A stretch of DNA of 64,000 nucleotides from Listeria swaminathanii (GTDB lineage: Bacteria; Bacillota; Bacilli; Lactobacillales; Listeriaceae): positions 265,420-329,419 of the forward strand of contig NZ_JAATOD010000003.1 of assembly GCF_014229645.1 (NCBI RefSeq), given 5' to 3'. Positions within the stretch are counted from its first letter, which is position 1. The number at the start of each line of letters is the position of its first letter. The notes below the pieces were generated by a model that worked only from the letters and a program-made list of their open reading frames with translations, searched no databases and was not told the DNA's origin. This document shows positions 36,042-48,380 of this stretch, piece by piece. The position numbers and the translations under genes were made by a program.

Positions 36042-36344
36042 TTACCCAATCTCCGCGAAAGCTTTTTCAAGAACGGCTTTCCCGTTTAACATACCATAAT
36101 CTTTCATATCAATTACTACAACAGGGATGCGACCTTGTACAAGTTCATCCACTTGCGGTTTTTGGTAACGGACTTGAGGTCCAAGCATAACGATATCCAT
36201 TTTATCTACTACGTTACTAGCTTCAGATACTGGCAATGCTTCAATTTCAATATCTTCCCCGATAGAGGTTGCGTGCGCTTTCATTTTAGTAACGAGTAAG
36301 CTTGTCGACATTCCGGCCGCACATACAAGTAATATTTTTTTCAT
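36042..36344 (-). CDS. PTS EIIB, cellobiose/lactose family
   Basis: A 100-residue EIIB: Cys8 in MKKILLVCAAGMSTSLLVTK, then IVMLGPQVRYQKPQV. ATG 36344 with GGGAGGGA upstream. Sits between the GH1 gene and EIIC. Confidence 0.95.
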   Translation of the reverse strand: MKKILLVCAAGMSTSLLVTKMKAHATSIGEDIEIEALPVSEASNVVDKMDIVMLGPQVRYQKPQVDELVQGRIPVVVIDMKDYGMLNGKAVLEKAFAEIG

Positions 36345-36390
36345 TAAGATTTTCCCTCCCAAAATGGTTGAAGCAGAGAGAGAACAAGGC

Positions 36391-37872
<1,482 letters not shown>

Positions 37873-37902
37873 TTAGTCTGTTTTAGTTTTGCTTGCCTTA
37901 TT

Positions 37903-37931
37903 AATGTAAACGGTTTCGACTAATTGGTAAA
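37903..37931 (-). promoter_or_regulatory. Predicted promoter of GH1-PTS operon
   Basis: On the - strand TTTACC, 17 bp, TACATT; the -10 box overlaps the cre-like site at 37905, as expected for direct CcpA repression. Confidence 0.45.
37905..37918. promoter_or_regulatory. cre site (CcpA operator)
   Basis: TGTAAACGGTTTCG matches TGWAANCGNTNWCA at all but the last position; lies about 60 bp upstream of the GH1 start. Confidence 0.65.
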
Positions 37932-38023
37932 TAGATTTTGGTGCTTTGGGTTCGTGTTTCATATCAATGGTATAAGTTTCTGAGCTGAAACGCTGTGTTT
38001 CGTGCATGTGATTGGGAGAACAA

Positions 38024-38052
38024 TTGACATTTGGGGCAGCATCCCTTATTCT
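38024..38052 (+). promoter_or_regulatory. Near-consensus sigma-A promoter of small peptide gene
   Basis: TTGACA, 17 bp, TATTCT. Transcription would start near 38059, just upstream of the AGAGGTGAG site of the 36-residue peptide. Confidence 0.75.
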
Positions 38053-38082
38053 ATATGTATTAATGAAAAGAGGTGAGATGAC

Positions 38083-38193
38083 ATGTTTCTTTTGAATGCG
38101 CGAACTAGTATAGCTAAATTTTTGTATATTGTCCGTGCAATTTTTTCCGGTATTGCAGTTACATTGGCGAAGTCTGCCCAAAAAACTGTATAA
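38083..38193 (+). CDS. Small membrane peptide, 36 aa
   Basis: A short frame beginning MFLLNARTSIAKFLYIVRAI and ending SAQKTV. AAAAGAGGTGAG lies 6 bp before the ATG and a near-consensus promoter (TTGACA-17-TATTCT) lies 31 bp further up. One membrane segment (about residues 12-30: KFLYIVRAIFSGIAVTLAK) with basic residues on both sides. No family recognised; resembles single-helix small membrane peptides or type I toxin-like peptides in build. Followed by a weak terminator at 38268. Confidence 0.6.
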   Translation: MFLLNARTSIAKFLYIVRAIFSGIAVTLAKSAQKTV

Positions 38194-38267
38194 CGAGAAA
38201 AAATGAGAGAAGCATGGAGTCACGCAATCGGTAGTATGGTACTAAATTAGTATTATACTTATAATTG

Positions 38268-38296
38268 GCGTCGGGCGCTTGTCTGACGCTTTTTTG
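38268..38296 (+). terminator. Possible short terminator
   Basis: GCGTC / GACGC short stem with 12-base loop and T run; weak. Confidence 0.45.
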
Positions 38297-38309
38297 TTGT
38301 CTGGAAAAA

Positions 38310-38325
38310 TGTTTCACGTGAAACA
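38310..38325. promoter_or_regulatory. parS site 8
   Basis: Perfect TGTTTCACGTGAAACA, 36 bp before the ABC-F start codon. Confidence 0.95.
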
Positions 38326-38361
38326 TTTCTAACATGCTTCCTTGGATAAATGGAGGATAAA

Positions 38362-39972
38362 ATGACAATAGTAGCAATGAATGAGGTAGTTAAAAGTTTT
38401 ACTGGAGATGTAATTTTAGAGAAAGTTTCCCTTCAATTAGAAGAAGGTGAACGCGTCGGTTTAATCGGTCGAAATGGGGAAGGAAAAAGTACCATTTTGA
38501 AGATTTTAAAAGGGGATGAGGGTGTTGACAGTGGGATTGTAACGAGTAAAAAGGGAGCGAGAATTGGGCTTTTAGAGCAATTGTCGAGCGTGGATCCTAA
38601 TATAATAGTAGAACAATATTTGCGGACTAGTTTTGGTGAGCTAGAGGATTTGGAAAAAGAATTGCGTTCATTAGAAGCAGAAATGGCAACGAATGCAAGC
38701 GAAAAACTAATGAATCGTTACGGAGACAAAATGGCATTGTTTGGCGAGCTTGGTGGATATGAGATGGACGCTGATTTGCATAAGGTAGTTAATGGTCTGG
38801 GGATTGGCGTGTTACTACCGCAGAGATGGGGAGATTTGAGTGGTGGTGAGAAAACGAAGGCGGCGTTAGCTCATTTATTACTGCAAAAAACGGACTTATT
38901 ACTATTAGATGAGCCGACGAACCATTTGGATTTAATGGCGGTGGAATGGCTGACCGCATTTTTACAACATTATTCGGGAACCGTGCTCGTTGTTTCCCAT
39001 GATCGGTACTTTTTAGATGAGGTAGTTCAGAAAATGGTGGAGCTGGAGAATCGTGAGTTAATTGTTTACCATACGAATTTTTCTGGATATTTAAAGGAAC
39101 GCGAAGAACGGTTATTACGCGAATTCCAAGATTATAAAGACCAACAGAAGAAGATTAAAAAAATGCAGCAAGCCATAAAACGACTGCGGCAGTGGGCAAT
39201 GCAAGCCAATCCGCCAAATGATGCCATGTTTCGTCGCGCCAAAAATATGGAACGTGCATTAGAACGAATGGAGAAAGTGAAGCGTCCAGTTTTAACGCAA
39301 AAACAAATGCAATTACAATTTGATGAAGCAGGTCGAAGCGGGCAAGAAGTAGTGGTTATGGAGGATTTGAGCAAAACTTTTGGTGAAAAAGAAATTGTGC
39401 GGGATGTTTCTTTGCAAATTAGGCAGGGGGAGCGAGTAGCAATTATTGGTGAAAATGGCGCTGGGAAATCCACTTTGCTTAAAATAATGGAGGGGAAAGT
39501 GAGCCCTGATGGCGGGATGGTTAAGCTAGGTGCGAGTGTGAAAATCGCCTCACTTTCGCAACAAATGGAAGAGCTAAATGAGAGTATGACTGTACTGGAA
39601 GCGTTTCGTGATAAGGTTGCTGTGACAGAAGGAGAAGCGCGGCAGATGTTAGCTGGGTTCATGTTTTATGGAGAGATGGTTTTTCGGAAAGTGGCAAACA
39701 TTAGCGGAGGTGAACGAATGCGGCTTAGGCTGGCGCAATTTATCAATATGCCTGTAAATACGTTAGTGCTAGATGAGCCGACCAACCATTTAGATATTGC
39801 ATCGCGTGAAGTTTTAGAGGAAGCTATTCGGACATTTACCGGTACGATTATTACGGTATCTCATGACCGTTACTTTATTGATCAGCTATGTTCTAAGGTG
39901 ATTTGGCTTGAGGATAAGCAATTAACTGTGTACGAAGGGAATTATAGCTATGCGGTTAGTAAACGGGGATAA
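38362..39972 (+). CDS. ABC-F family ATPase
   Basis: A 536-residue duplicated ABC protein with no membrane segment: first Walker A GRNGEGKSTILKILKGD and signature LSGGEKTKAALAH, a charged coiled-coil linker (KDQQKKIKKMQQAIKRLRQ), second Walker A GENGAGKSTLLKIMEG and signature ISGGERMRLRLAQF, and two LVLDEPTNHLD-type Walker B motifs. ABC-F proteins act on the ribosome, some giving antibiotic protection, others translation quality control. ATG 38362 follows GGAGG by 5 bp; ATG 38350 overlaps it. Subfamily not certain. Confidence 0.92.
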   Translation: MTIVAMNEVVKSFTGDVILEKVSLQLEEGERVGLIGRNGEGKSTILKILKGDEGVDSGIVTSKKGARIGLLEQLSSVDPNIIVEQYLRTSFGELEDLEKELRSLEAEMATNASEKLMNRYGDKMALFGELGGYEMDADLHKVVNGLGIGVLLPQRWGDLSGGEKTKAALAHLLLQKTDLLLLDEPTNHLDLMAVEWLTAFLQHYSGTVLVVSHDRYFLDEVVQKMVELENRELIVYHTNFSGYLKEREERLLREFQDYKDQQKKIKKMQQAIKRLRQWAMQANPPNDAMFRRAKNMERALERMEKVKRPVLTQKQMQLQFDEAGRSGQEVVVMEDLSKTFGEKEIVRDVSLQIRQGERVAIIGENGAGKSTLLKIMEGKVSPDGGMVKLGASVKIASLSQQMEELNESMTVLEAFRDKVAVTEGEARQMLAGFMFYGEMVFRKVANISGGERMRLRLAQFINMPVNTLVLDEPTNHLDIASREVLEEAIRTFTGTIITVSHDRYFIDQLCSKVIWLEDKQLTVYEGNYSYAVSKRG

Positions 39973-40029
39973 TCGCCTTGCTGGAAATCATCCTCAAAAT
40001 AAATTAGAATGAAGAAAAGAGGTGATGGT

Positions 40030-40560
40030 ATGGAGATAACAGTTGTAAAAGGTGATATTACGGAACAAGATGTGGATGTTATTGTGAATGCGGCGAACCC
40101 GGGTCTTTTAGGCGGCGGTGGAGTAGACGGTGCTATCCACCAAGCGGCGGGGCCTGATTTATTAAAAGAGTGCCAAGAAATCATTAATCGAATTGGTTCA
40201 TGTCCAGCAGGTGAGGCGGTTATTACATCTGCGGGTGATTTGAAAACGAGCTATATTATTCACGCGGTAGGACCAATTTGGAAAGAAGGAGAGCATCAGG
40301 AAGCAAATAAACTAGCTTCATGTTACTGGAAAGCACTGGATTTAGCGGCCGGAAAAGACTTAACATCTATTGCCTTTCCTAATATTTCGACGGGTGTATA
40401 TGGTGTTCCTAAAAAACTAGCAGCTGAGGTAGCTCTTTATACCGTGCGCAAATGGGCGGAAGAAGAGTTCGATTCTAGCATTGAAGAGATACGTTTTGTT
40501 TGTTTTGATGAAGAAAACGCCGCACTATATAACGAATTAATAAATAGCGAAGTCGTTTAA
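40030..40560 (+). CDS. Macro-domain ADP-ribose hydrolase
   Basis: A 176-residue single macro domain: [60 protein letters not shown], and [20 protein letters not shown], which are the ADP-ribose loops of the O-acetyl-ADP-ribose deacetylase (YmdB-like) group. ATG 40030 follows AAGAGGTG. It lies 57 bp after the ABC-F gene and is probably co-transcribed with it; the terminator stem begins within its stop region. Confidence 0.92.
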   Translation: MEITVVKGDITEQDVDVIVNAANPGLLGGGGVDGAIHQAAGPDLLKECQEIINRIGSCPAGEAVITSAGDLKTSYIIHAVGPIWKEGEHQEANKLASCYWKALDLAAGKDLTSIAFPNISTGVYGVPKKLAAEVALYTVRKWAEEEFDSSIEEIRFVCFDEENAALYNELINSEVV

Positions 40561-40586
40561 GAGAATAATCTTAGACGGCTTTTTAA
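40551..40586 (+). terminator. Terminator overlapping macro-domain gene end
   Basis: AGTCGTTTAAGA / TCTTAGACGGCT stem (G-U pairs) then T run; the stem includes the TAA stop codon. A parS follows. Confidence 0.75.
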
Positions 40587-40588
40587 AA

Positions 40589-40604
40589 TGTTTCACGTGA
40601 AACA
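40589..40604. promoter_or_regulatory. parS site 9
   Basis: Perfect TGTTTCACGTGAAACA directly after the terminator T run. Confidence 0.95.
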
Positions 40605-40648
40605 TTTTTTACTATATTTTCTGAATAAAACAACAACGGAAAACCTTC

Positions 40649-40677
40649 TTGACATAGCTCCTAGCTTCTTGTAACAT
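40649..40677 (+). promoter_or_regulatory. Predicted guaB promoter
   Basis: TTGACA, 17 bp, TAACAT. Gives a leader of about 160 nt, which carries a small GTGGA/TCCAC hairpin with T run at 40744-40767 that could act as an attenuator; no purine riboswitch core was recognised. Confidence 0.65.
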
Positions 40678-40742
40678 CATATTCAATAACTAAAAATATA
40701 CATTGGCTATTTCAGCATGATTATAAAAGACAAGTCGCATGA

Positions 40743-42314
<1,572 letters not shown>

Positions 42315-42319
42315 GGTCG

Positions 42320-42362
42320 AAAAAGCAGGAATCTCTTCCAAAAGAGGTTTCTGCTTTTTAAT
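42320..42362 (+). terminator. Rho-independent terminator of guaB
   Basis: AAAAAGCAGGAATCTCTT / AAGAGGTTTCTGCTTTTT stem and T run. Confidence 0.92.
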
Positions 42363-42474
42363 TTCTACTATAAAAATAAGAAAACCGCGAGAAAACACGA
42401 ATTTCCTCAAAAGGCTTCAATTAAAGTCATAAAACCGCTATACTGTTTCTATAGAGGAGGCGTGAAAAAAGATA

Positions 42475-44247
42475 ATGATAGAGCAAGCAAGAGCTATTTT
42501 ACAGCAAAATTTTGGTTATCAAGACTTTCGAAATGGGCAAGTAGACGTTATTTCGAAACTTTGCGCGGGAGAAGATACGCTAGCAATCATGCCGACTGGT
42601 GGCGGTAAGTCGCTTTGTTACCAGATACCAGCACTTCTTTTTGACGGTTTAACCATTGTCGTTTCTCCGCTAATTTCACTTATGAAGGATCAAGTAGATG
42701 CGCTAGTCTCCGAAGGGATTGCAGCTACTTTTATTAATAGTACACTGACTAACAGAGAAATAGATATCCGTTTGGATGCCGCGTTTTCTGGCGAGCTAAA
42801 GATGCTATATATTGCGCCCGAGCGAGTTGAAACGCCAGGATTTCAACGATTAATCGAGCAAGTACCAATTTCATTGTTTGCGATTGATGAAGCGCACTGT
42901 ATCTCGCAGTGGGGCCATGACTTTCGGCCAAGCTACCTGACACTGTGCGATAGTTTAGATAAAATGACTAGGCGTCCGCTCGTTATCGCGCTCACAGCGA
43001 CGGCAACGCAAGCTGTTTCGGATGATATTTGTCGATTATTAAAAATAAATGCGAATTCGGTTGTTAAAACTGGATTTTCCAGAGATAATTTAGCTTTTCA
43101 AGTAGTAAAAGGGCAAGACAAAGACAAATATTTAATTGATTATTTAACAAAAAATGCGACAGAATCTGGCATTATTTATGCATCCACACGAAAAGAAGTG
43201 GAACGTTTGCATAGTTTCTTGCTTAAAAAAGGCGTCGAGTCTGGAATGTATCATGGTGGCATGACCGATTTAGCGCGAAAGGATTGGCAGGAGAAGTTTC
43301 TATATGATGATATTCGCGTCATTGTTGCGACGAATGCCTTTGGGATGGGAATTAACAAATCCAATGTGCGCTTTGTTATTCATTATAATATTCCCCGCAA
43401 TATCGAAGCGTACTATCAAGAAGCTGGTCGTGCTGGTCGTGATGGGGTTCCGAGTGATTGTATTTTACTATTTTCGCCGCAAGATAGCCGCATCCAGCAG
43501 TTTTTAATTGAACAATCCGAAATGGATGATGAGCGTAAACAAAATGAATTCGCCAAGCTCCGCCAAATGACGGGCTATGGTTATACGGAAATTTGTTTGC
43601 AGAAGTATATTGTGCAATATTTTGGTGATGACGAGGAAAACTGCGGAAAGTGTAGTAATTGCTTAGATACGAGAGAAGCAACGGACATTACCATTTTGGC
43701 GCAACAAGTTTTTTCTTGTATTAAAAGAATGGGCGAGCGTTTCGGAAAAGTATTGATTGCTAAGGTTTTGACGGGTTCAGCTGACCAGAAAGTGAAAGAC
43801 TGGCGCTTTGAAGAGCTCAGCACGTATGGATTAATGAAAGATGCATCGCAAAAAGATGTATTGCAATTAATCGATTACCTTACAGCAGAAAAATATTTGC
43901 AACCAACTGATAGCCAATTTCCTTCGCTGAAACTGACAGATAGAGCGGTATCGGTTCTACGGGGCGAGCTCAAAGTAGAACGCAAACAAGCGAAACGGGC
44001 CGAAAAAGTTAAAATTGATGTAAATAGTGACCTTTTCGAGAAATTACGGGAAGTTCGGCGTGAATTGGCAGCGAAACACAAAGTACCACCATATATCATT
44101 TTTTCAGATGAAACGTTACGAGAAATGTGCGCGTATATGCCACAAACGGAAGACGCACTGCTTGAAGTCAAAGGAATTGGCGCGATGAAACGCGATAAAT
44201 ATGGTGCTGAATTCTTGGCAATTTTGCAAGAAGAGGCAGCGAAATAA
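42475..44247 (+). CDS. recQ: ATP-dependent DNA helicase RecQ
   Basis: A 590-residue SF2 helicase: motif I IMPTGGGKSLCYQIPAL, DEAH motif FAIDEAHCISQWGHDFRPSY, motif VI YYQEAGRAGRDGVPS, zinc-binding CGKCSNCLD (about 375), winged-helix RQC region, and a C-terminal HRDC domain (EKLREVRRELAAKHKVPPYI). Shorter than some two-HRDC forms. ATG 42475 lies 14 bp after AGGAGG, an unusually long spacing. Followed by topB 23 bp later; RecQ-TopB pairs act together in strand passage. Confidence 0.95.
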   Translation: MIEQARAILQQNFGYQDFRNGQVDVISKLCAGEDTLAIMPTGGGKSLCYQIPALLFDGLTIVVSPLISLMKDQVDALVSEGIAATFINSTLTNREIDIRLDAAFSGELKMLYIAPERVETPGFQRLIEQVPISLFAIDEAHCISQWGHDFRPSYLTLCDSLDKMTRRPLVIALTATATQAVSDDICRLLKINANSVVKTGFSRDNLAFQVVKGQDKDKYLIDYLTKNATESGIIYASTRKEVERLHSFLLKKGVESGMYHGGMTDLARKDWQEKFLYDDIRVIVATNAFGMGINKSNVRFVIHYNIPRNIEAYYQEAGRAGRDGVPSDCILLFSPQDSRIQQFLIEQSEMDDERKQNEFAKLRQMTGYGYTEICLQKYIVQYFGDDEENCGKCSNCLDTREATDITILAQQVFSCIKRMGERFGKVLIAKVLTGSADQKVKDWRFEELSTYGLMKDASQKDVLQLIDYLTAEKYLQPTDSQFPSLKLTDRAVSVLRGELKVERKQAKRAEKVKIDVNSDLFEKLREVRRELAAKHKVPPYIIFSDETLREMCAYMPQTEDALLEVKGIGAMKRDKYGAEFLAILQEEAAK

Positions 44248-44270
44248 TATAGAAGAGAGGGTTTTGACAG

Positions 44271-46424
44271 ATGACAAAAACATTAGTGCTGGCAGAGAAA
44301 CCGTCTGTCGGTAAAGATATTGGCCGGGTACTCGGGGCTAAACAAGGTAAAAATGGTTATTTAGAAGGCGGGAAATATGTAGTAACTTGGGCGCTAGGAC
44401 ACCTTGTCACGCTAGCTGATCCAGAACGCTACGATTCCAAATATAAAAACTGGAACATGGAAGACTTACCGATGCTTCCAGAAAAAATGAAACTAGAACC
44501 AATCAAGCAAACGAGAAAACAATATGAAACGGTTAAAAAATTAATGAACCGTACAGATATAACAACCATCGTTATCGCAACCGATGCGGGCCGAGAAGGA
44601 GAACTTGTCGCTCGCTGGATTATTGATTACGCGAAAATCAAGAAACCACTAAAAAGACTATGGATTTCCTCTGTAACCGACAAAGCAATACGTGAAGGCT
44701 TTGAACATTTAAAACCGGGCAAAGATTACGAAAACTTGTATCACTCGGCTATTGCTCGTTCTGAAGCCGACTGGGTAGTAGGTATTAATGCTACACGCGC
44801 GCTAACAACGAAATACAATGCGCAACTATCTTGTGGCCGTGTGCAAACACCGACACTTGCAATGATTCAACATCGTGAGGAAGAAATACGCAACTTTAAA
44901 CCGCGTGAATACTACGGAATTACCGCGTTAACTGAACAAGAATGTTTCACGTGGAACAATGGTCAAACTTTTGATAAAGCCTTAGCTGAGAAACTAGTAA
45001 AATCTTTACAAGGTGAAAGTGCGGTCATTACAGATGTTTCCATGAAAGAAAAGAAGACTTTTTCACCAGGACTATATGATTTAACTGAACTACAACGCGA
45101 TGCTAATAATAGATACGATTTTTCAGCTAAAGAAACGCTGAATATTATGCAAACACTATATGAGCGTCATAAAATATTAACATATCCGCGAACAGATTCG
45201 CGCTTTATTTCAACGGATATCGTACCAACTCTAAAAGAACGCTTGGCGGCCTGTGGTGTGGGTGAAAATGCTAAAGCTGCCCGTCAAATCAGCGGGAAAC
45301 CTATCAAAGCAAACAAATCATTTGTAGATAACAGCAAAGTAAGCGACCATCACGCAATTATCCCAACCGAGCAACCCGTTTCACTCGGAGATTTAAGCGA
45401 TAAAGAACGGAAAATTTATGACCTAGTTGTCAAACGTTTCTTAGCAGTGCTTTCAGACCCATATATCTATGAAGAAACTTCAGTTAAAGCCAAAATTGGC
45501 CAAGAAGACTTCACTTTAAAAGGAAAAGTTGTTAAATCACTTGGCTGGAAAAACATTTATGGGGAAGTGCGCGAACCGGATCAATTAACCAAAATGCAAA
45601 AAGGCGACACAATTCCGGTTAAGCGAGTAAACTTAGAAACAGGCAAAACGAAACCACCAGCAAGATTCAACGAGGCAACTTTACTTTCTGCAATGGAAAA
45701 TCCATCTAAATATATGGAAACCTCCAACAAGGCGCTAGCCAAAACACTTGGCGAAACCGGCGGACTTGGAACTGTTGCAACGCGTGCAGACATCATCGAA
45801 AAGCTATTCAATAGTTTCTCATTAGAAAAACAAGGCAAGGAGATCCAAATCACTTCCAAAGGGCGCCAATTACTAGAATTAGTTCCGGAAGATTTAAAAT
45901 CTCCAGAACTAACAGCGCGCTGGGAACAGAAGCTATCCAAAATTGCAAAAGGCGAGCTAGATTATCGTAAATTCACTTCAGAAATGCGCGATTACGCTAA
46001 AAAAGCAGTAACTGAAATCAAACAAAACGATAAAAAATTCCGTCACGATAACATTACATCGCAAAAATGCCCGGATTGCGGCAAGCCGATGCTAAAAGTG
46101 AAAGGCAAACGCGGCACAATGTTAGTTTGTCAGGACCGTGAATGTGGTCACCGCGAATCCGTTTCAAGAACGACGAATGCTCGCTGTCCAAATTGCCACA
46201 AACGTATGGAAATGCGTGGCGAAGGAGACAAACAGATTTTCGTGTGCGCTTGTGGTCACCGTGAAAAACTATCTGCATTCCAACAACGTCGCGATAAACA
46301 GAAAAACAAAAACGTATCTAAAACGGATGTAGCTAAATTCATGAAGAAACAAAACAAGCAAGAAGATGAACCATTCAATAACCCAATGGCGGAAGCACTT
46401 GCGAAATTGAAATTAGATAAATAG
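44271..46424 (+). CDS. topB: DNA topoisomerase III
   Basis: A 717-residue type IA topoisomerase: TOPRIM domain (VLAEKPSVGKDIGRVLGAKQ; ATDAGREGELVARWI), active-site Tyr in LTYPRTDSRFIST, and two C-terminal zinc ribbons (CPDCGKPMLKVKGK...C..C and CPNCHKRMEMRGE...CACG). Basic tail after residue 680. Co-directional with recQ. A parS site lies inside its central region. Confidence 0.96.
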   Translation: MTKTLVLAEKPSVGKDIGRVLGAKQGKNGYLEGGKYVVTWALGHLVTLADPERYDSKYKNWNMEDLPMLPEKMKLEPIKQTRKQYETVKKLMNRTDITTIVIATDAGREGELVARWIIDYAKIKKPLKRLWISSVTDKAIREGFEHLKPGKDYENLYHSAIARSEADWVVGINATRALTTKYNAQLSCGRVQTPTLAMIQHREEEIRNFKPREYYGITALTEQECFTWNNGQTFDKALAEKLVKSLQGESAVITDVSMKEKKTFSPGLYDLTELQRDANNRYDFSAKETLNIMQTLYERHKILTYPRTDSRFISTDIVPTLKERLAACGVGENAKAARQISGKPIKANKSFVDNSKVSDHHAIIPTEQPVSLGDLSDKERKIYDLVVKRFLAVLSDPYIYEETSVKAKIGQEDFTLKGKVVKSLGWKNIYGEVREPDQLTKMQKGDTIPVKRVNLETGKTKPPARFNEATLLSAMENPSKYMETSNKALAKTLGETGGLGTVATRADIIEKLFNSFSLEKQGKEIQITSKGRQLLELVPEDLKSPELTARWEQKLSKIAKGELDYRKFTSEMRDYAKKAVTEIKQNDKKFRHDNITSQKCPDCGKPMLKVKGKRGTMLVCQDRECGHRESVSRTTNARCPNCHKRMEMRGEGDKQIFVCACGHREKLSAFQQRRDKQKNKNVSKTDVAKFMKKQNKQEDEPFNNPMAEALAKLKLDK
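44943..44958. promoter_or_regulatory. parS site 10, inside topB
   Basis: TGTTTCACGTGGAACA, the same variant as the site in gshF, fitting TGTTNCACGTGAAACA on the other strand. Confidence 0.88.
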
Positions 46425-46427
46425 ACA

Positions 46428-46469
46428 AAAACAAAGCGACCCACTCAATATGAGTGGGTCGCTTTGTTT
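46428..46469 (+). terminator. Strong terminator of recQ-topB
   Basis: AACAAAGCGACCCACTCA / TGAGTGGGTCGCTTTGTT, an 18-bp perfect stem with a 3-base loop; likely works in both directions. Confidence 0.92.
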
Positions 46470-46524
46470 GACATAGTCCATTGTATACGAAACAATAAAA
46501 TGGCAATCAATATCAAAAAGGAGA

Positions 46525-46540
46525 TGTTTCACGTGAAACA
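46525..46540. promoter_or_regulatory. parS site 11, at the start of the CocE gene
   Basis: Perfect TGTTTCACGTGAAACA. It begins right after AAGGAG and contains the GTG start codon (46533) of the next gene. Confidence 0.93.
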
Positions 46541-48200
46541 TAATCGATTAATAATTGAAACAGATATTCCGGCCAAAATGCGCGATGGTGTTACTCTTTA
46601 CGCAGATATTTACCGTCCGGAAGATGAAGGGAAATATCCCGTTTTACTTACAAGATTACCTTATAGCAAGTCATATGGGCTGCATTTTATTCGTCCTAAT
46701 ATTTTGGCGGAGCAAGGTTATATTGTGATAGTTCAAGATGTTCGTGGCAGATACACGTCTGAAGGGGAATTTGTTCCATACATAGCCGAAGTGGATGATG
46801 GATATGACACTATCGAATGGGCGGCTAATCTACCTTATTCTAATGGCGACGTTGGGATGTTTGGGCTGTCTTACTACGGTTATACGCAAATGTTAGCGGC
46901 GATCAGTGGCAATAAACATTTGAAAGCTATTGCTCCAATTATGGCGCAAAATAGTATGACGGATGTATTCAATGATCATGATGGGACGCTTGAATTAGGT
47001 ATGTGGGAAACTTGGAACTTAGAATCCATGCTCCCTAATATGCTTGCTCGTAAATACAGTACACGTGACGAACGGGAACAAGCTGCCAATACCTTAATGA
47101 AAAATCTGGATAACCTAGACGTACTATATAAATTCAAGCCCTATAAAGACTGGCCGGCAATTGGTCAGAAAGAAATGCCTTATTTTTCAGAGTTACTAAA
47201 TTACGAACCGACCCACAACCACTGGCAAAAAATCGATGCAAAAAGCAATTACGATAAAATCAATGTACCGGGACTGCACGTTGCTGGCTGGTATGACTGC
47301 TTTTTAGATAAAACCATCGCTAATTTCCAAAATGGTTATAAGCGTGGGCTCGGCGATAAACTGGTTATTGGACCATGGACCCACGCCAATTTTGGCCAAA
47401 TGATTGGCGACCGCGATTTCGGCATGGCGGCTACTAAATGGGGCGAGGCAAGCATGCACGCAAGACATCTAGAATGGTTCAATCACTGGCTAAAACAAGA
47501 ACCGCTCCCTGAAACCGCCCCGATAAACTACTTTGTTATGGGATTAAACGACTGGAAAACAGCGACAACTTGGCCACCTCAAAATACCAATTTCACCCCA
47601 CTTTATTTCAAAACTGGCGAAGTAACTGCTGACTTTACCCCACCGAAACAAGCTTCAGAAGCGAACTTTAGCTACGATCCAGAAAACCCAGTACCATCAA
47701 ACGGCGGGGGGACACTACATAAGGAATTACATGCAGATGGTCCGCGCGATCAGCAACAATTGGAACTTCGAGATGATATCCTCTGCTACACGACCGCCCC
47801 ACTAAACGAAGCCTTAGAAGTAACGGGACCACTCCGAGTTAAATTGTGGGCGAAAACAGACGCACCTAACACGGATTTCACTGCTAAACTAGTAGATGTT
47901 TTCCCGGATGGCACAGCGTTTAACCTGGCAGACGGGATTATTCGAGCAAGTAAACAGCACGGTGATCAAGTTCAAAATAAAATTAATGAGTACACTATCG
48001 ACTTATGGGCTACGAGCAACTTATTCCAAAAAGGTCACCAAATCCGCATCGAAATTTCATCTAGTAATTTTCCGAGATTTGACCCGAATCCTAACACTGG
48101 TGATAGTTTTATTAATTCCACCGAAAGCCAAATCGCGCATCAAACCATCTATCATAGCCCGGATTACCCATCGCATATTCTTTTACCAATTTCTCGCTAG
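46533..48200 (+). CDS. CocE/NonD-family (X-Pro dipeptidyl-peptidase-like) hydrolase
   Basis: A 555-residue alpha/beta hydrolase: TDIPAKMRDGVTLYADIYRP near the start, DVRGRYTSEGEF oxyanion region, nucleophile Ser in VGMFGLSYYGYTQMLAAIS, an Asp and His later (GWYDCFLDKT; VIGPWTHANFG), and a C-terminal jelly-roll domain (GPLRVKLWAKTDAPNTDFTA). No signal peptide. The start is either GTG 46533, 9 bp after AAGGAG, or ATG 46524, which touches that site; GTG is preferred. Either way the parS lies at the very start of the gene. Substrate (ester or peptide) unknown. Confidence 0.9.
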   Translation: MKHNRLIIETDIPAKMRDGVTLYADIYRPEDEGKYPVLLTRLPYSKSYGLHFIRPNILAEQGYIVIVQDVRGRYTSEGEFVPYIAEVDDGYDTIEWAANLPYSNGDVGMFGLSYYGYTQMLAAISGNKHLKAIAPIMAQNSMTDVFNDHDGTLELGMWETWNLESMLPNMLARKYSTRDEREQAANTLMKNLDNLDVLYKFKPYKDWPAIGQKEMPYFSELLNYEPTHNHWQKIDAKSNYDKINVPGLHVAGWYDCFLDKTIANFQNGYKRGLGDKLVIGPWTHANFGQMIGDRDFGMAATKWGEASMHARHLEWFNHWLKQEPLPETAPINYFVMGLNDWKTATTWPPQNTNFTPLYFKTGEVTADFTPPKQASEANFSYDPENPVPSNGGGTLHKELHADGPRDQQQLELRDDILCYTTAPLNEALEVTGPLRVKLWAKTDAPNTDFTAKLVDVFPDGTAFNLADGIIRASKQHGDQVQNKINEYTIDLWATSNLFQKGHQIRIEISSSNFPRFDPNPNTGDSFINSTESQIAHQTIYHSPDYPSHILLPISR

Positions 48201-48380
48201 GAAAAACGGACTTTTGGGCGAAAAGTTTTATATACGACACTGCTAAATCATGGTAAAATATGAAAGTATCGGCCTAAAAAAATGAAATCTATTTCAAAAA
48301 GGGAATTTTTAAAGTAGATTTCTTTATTAAAATATAGATAAAATGAGCCAATAGTTTGCTCAAATGAAGGAGAAGTTGCA

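Noticed and set aside
37873..38223. A 116-codon frame on the - strand before the GH1 gene
   Set aside because: Low-complexity, no binding site, covers the cre site and the promoter of the small peptide.
46464..46532. Longer CocE frame starting at 46464
   Set aside because: The extension runs through the terminator of topB and has no ribosome binding site.
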